From Nocardia altamirensis NBRC 108246 (lineage in GTDB: Bacteria; Actinomycetota; Actinomycetes; Mycobacteriales; Mycobacteriaceae): 42,837 nt of DNA. Numbering within the stretch: the first letter of the stretch is position 1; each line of letters starts with the position of its first letter. A program made the position numbers and the translations under genes. The notes beneath the pieces were generated by a model. It was given only the letters and a program-made list of their open reading frames with translations. It had not been told where the DNA came from and ran no database searches. The stretch lies in NCBI RefSeq assembly GCF_001612685.1, contig NZ_BDAY01000098.1:1-42837 (forward strand), in the 5' to 3' direction. Shown here in pieces: positions 40,896 to 42,837 of this stretch.

Positions 40896-41408
40896 ATGAC
40901 CGGTCAGCAGCAGTACGACACAAGCGATTTCCGGCAGTTCATGAGCTCGTTCCCCAGCGGAGTCGCCGTGGTGACCAGCGTGCTCCCCGACGGTTGTCCC
41001 ACCGGTTTCACCTGCACATCGCTGTGCAGCGTCTCGATGGATCCGCCGACTCTGCTCGTCTGCGCGAACCAGGCGGGTCGTTCGGGCGCGGCGGTCGTGG
41101 CGAGTGGCGGTTTCGCGGTGAACCTCCTGCATGTCGGCGCCACCGCGGTCGCGAAACTGTTCGCGGCACCGACCAGCGCGCGGTTCCGCTCGGTCGAATG
41201 GCATCGAACTCCGAACGGCATGCCTGCCTTGACATCCGATGCCTTCGCGGTCGCCGACTGCAAGGTGGTCGGCCATCTCCAAATAGAAACGCACACAGTA
41301 ATTTTCGGGCGGCCCATCCAGATCACCCACAGCGACGCCGCAGGCAGGCCACTGCTCTACGGCATGCGAATGTTCAACGGCTGGAACACTGCCACCCAAT
41401 ATCACTGA
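40896..41408 (+). CDS. Flavin reductase, probable halogenase partner
   Basis: Predicted protein of 170 residues in the NAD(P)H:flavin oxidoreductase family. It has FMSSFPSGVAVVTS, GFTCTSLCSVSMDPPTLLVC and GGFAVNLLHVGA, the usual flavin-binding pattern, and a C-terminal GRPLLYGMRMFNGW. It should reduce FAD with NADH and hand FADH2 to the halogenase. The ATG at 40896 has AGGAAG upstream; it follows the exporter by 34 bp on the same strand. Dedicated reductases often sit beside flavin-dependent halogenases. Confidence 0.9.
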   Translation: MTGQQQYDTSDFRQFMSSFPSGVAVVTSVLPDGCPTGFTCTSLCSVSMDPPTLLVCANQAGRSGAAVVASGGFAVNLLHVGATAVAKLFAAPTSARFRSVEWHRTPNGMPALTSDAFAVADCKVVGHLQIETHTVIFGRPIQITHSDAAGRPLLYGMRMFNGWNTATQYH

Positions 41409-41487
41409 CTCAGGTGGATTCGAGGTCGGTAGGTTGCTCTATCGTTGCGAGGCATCGATGCCGGCGGATCGCGAATAGGTTGGGTAC

Positions 41488-42795
41488 ATGGGCAAGCAGA
41501 ACCGTCGGCGGCGCACCGGCCGACGGCCGCACAGCGGTCCGACTGGGGGCGGCGACTTCTGGTCTGAACAGAAGACCCCAGATTCATCGGCGGACGCGGC
41601 CGAGATCGCCAACATGCTGATGGCCGCTGCGATGGAGACCGCACGTGGGGCTGTGGCGGCAGCAGAGCGTTGCGCGGCGGCGCTCGCTGGTCGGGATCGA
41701 CTGACACCGCAGGTGGAGCACGGCGTGCACCTAGCGGGTCAGCGCATCATCGCCCGGATCTTCCAGAACGGATGGCTGCCGTGGGACGTCCACCGGGCCG
41801 CGCGGCGGCACCTCGACGAGCACGCGATCGCGCTGCTCACCGACGTCATCACCACGTACATGCAGCCTTTCGCCGCCGCATCGGTCGACGAGACCTGGCG
41901 CGCACAGCTCGACCAACTCGAGGCTGTTGTCTGGTGGTCGACGTCGGCACCACACCTCGGTCAGTGGGCGACGAAGCACCTCCTGACTCCGACCGAAGCG
42001 CTCACCACCGCGGTCCAGGCGCTGGCGCTGCTGATCCGGCTGCCGCGGCTCGAACTCATCCGTCCGCTTCCTGGCACCGCGCGACCGAACACCGCCTCGC
42101 ACCATCACGTCGACGAGAAGGTATTGGGCCGGGTCCGTGGGCTGCTCGCGAAGGCCGAGTCCACCTCGTTTCCCGAAGAGGCCGAAGCGCTTTCGGCGAA
42201 GGCACAAGAGCTGATGACGAAATACGCACTCGACCGCGTGCTGATCGACGCGGACACCGCTGCGCCCGATCTGCCCGGCGCACAGAGGATCTGGCTGGAC
42301 ACTCCGTATCTCGAAGCCAAGGCGCTGCTCGTCGACACGGTCGCCCAAGCCAACCGCAGCCGGGCGATCTTCAGTTCGGAATGGGGATTCATGACCGTCG
42401 TCGGGGACGACAGCGATCTGGAGGTCATCGAGCTGTTGACGACATCGCTACTCGTGCAGGCCACCAGGGCGATGATCGCCAGCGGCAATCAGGAACAGCG
42501 CAGTGCGGACTCGCGCAGCCGCGCGTACCGCAAGTCGTTCCTGCTCGCCTATGCCACGCGGATCGGTGAGCGGTTGACCGCCGCCACCGAGACCACCATC
42601 GCGCAATCCACCGAATCGGCGCGTCTACTGCCGGTGCTCGCCTCCCATCAGGTGCAGGTGGACAAGGCATTCGACACCCTCTTCCCGACAGTCCGCAATC
42701 GCGGCGTCGCCATCGGCAACGCCAACGGTTGGGACGATGGCCGTGCCGCCGCTGATGACGCCAAGCTGGAAGCCCGGCGCCCGCTTCGGAAGTAG
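41488..42795 (+). CDS. DUF2786 domain protein
   Basis: Predicted protein of 435 residues. The first 25 residues are very basic (GKQNRRRRTGRRPH), as in nucleic-acid-binding tails. A DUF2786 domain is clear near 210-250: VLGRVRGLLAKAESTSFPEE then AEALSAKAQELMTKYAL. The flanking regions are helical and unknown. The family occurs widely in bacteria and phages with no proven function. It is 79 bp after the flavin reductase gene; being on the same strand it may be read through, but its role looks unrelated. The last 42 bases of the window have no feature. Confidence 0.85.
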   Translation: MGKQNRRRRTGRRPHSGPTGGGDFWSEQKTPDSSADAAEIANMLMAAAMETARGAVAAAERCAAALAGRDRLTPQVEHGVHLAGQRIIARIFQNGWLPWDVHRAARRHLDEHAIALLTDVITTYMQPFAAASVDETWRAQLDQLEAVVWWSTSAPHLGQWATKHLLTPTEALTTAVQALALLIRLPRLELIRPLPGTARPNTASHHHVDEKVLGRVRGLLAKAESTSFPEEAEALSAKAQELMTKYALDRVLIDADTAAPDLPGAQRIWLDTPYLEAKALLVDTVAQANRSRAIFSSEWGFMTVVGDDSDLEVIELLTTSLLVQATRAMIASGNQEQRSADSRSRAYRKSFLLAYATRIGERLTAATETTIAQSTESARLLPVLASHQVQVDKAFDTLFPTVRNRGVAIGNANGWDDGRAAADDAKLEARRPLRK

Positions 42796-42837
42796 TGCTA
42801 TCCGATCGGTTCGACTGCGGCGCTGGATTGGTCGGTT

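Noticed and set aside
41235..41245. ACATCCGATGC, resembling the fucose-locus palindrome
   Set aside because: One mismatch, inside the flavin reductase coding region and far from the fucose genes; likely chance.

Overview
The window is high-GC actinobacterial DNA. It carries WXG100 proteins, a cutinase, an AcrA1-like acyl-CoA reductase, a 13E12-type HNH gene and many TetR, IclR and FadR-type regulators. This gene mix points to Nocardia or a close mycolic-acid relative. No tRNA, rRNA, CRISPR array or transposase was seen. All family names come from reading motifs and remembered family members, not from a database search.

Layout. 1-3.0 kb: end of a 13E12/DUF222 HNH gene, a 26-bp perfect palindrome, a protein with a possible ADP-ribosyltransferase-like domain, a hypothetical protein and a small secreted protein. 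3.2-6.2 kb: divergent Tat-exported endonuclease/exonuclease/phosphatase and a 5'-nucleotidase lipoprotein. 6.4-9.8 kb: two-domain fatty acyl-CoA reductase, cold-shock protein, small hypothetical protein and cutinase. 10-13.5 kb: zinc alcohol dehydrogenase divergent from tetR plus an FAD dehydrogenase, with two operator-like sites between them. 13.6-18.6 kb: expansin-like protein, PadR regulator, acyl-CoA dehydrogenase, a stand-alone HemC paralogue, tandem small hairpins and an IclR regulator.

18.8-21.7 kb holds an ESX-linked toxin locus. Two WXG100 genes (EsxF-like and EsxE-like) are followed by a 500-residue protein whose C-terminus has the R-S-E motifs of an arginine-type ADP-ribosyltransferase, then a small gene in the immunity position. 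The order matches mycobacterial esxF-esxE-cpnT-ift, but with a different toxin domain. 21.8-23.4 kb: SnoaL-like protein and a class V aminotransferase.

23.5-34.5 kb is a full set of genes for oxidative, non-phosphorylating L-fucose breakdown. It contains an ABC importer, mutarotase, aldo/keto reductase (fucose dehydrogenase), lactonase, L-fuconate dehydratase, SDR dehydrogenase, FAH-type diketo-acid hydrolase, an FMN L-lactate dehydrogenase for the lactate released, and a FadR-type regulator. Three copies of an 11-bp palindrome (ACATC-S-GATGT, one imperfect) lie in this locus.

34.5-37.4 kb: DapB-like dehydrogenase and SDR, divergent from an IclR regulator across a 16-bp perfect palindrome. 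37.5-38.3 kb: hyperacidic small protein and a Cys-rich protein. 38.3-41.4 kb: PyrH-like tryptophan halogenase, LysE-type exporter and flavin reductase in tight order, with no NRPS or PKS gene in view. This looks like a self-contained system to make and export free halotryptophan. 41.5-42.8 kb: DUF2786 protein.

The strongest candidates for something new are the ADP-ribosyltransferase version of the CpnT locus and the halogenase-exporter-reductase operon.
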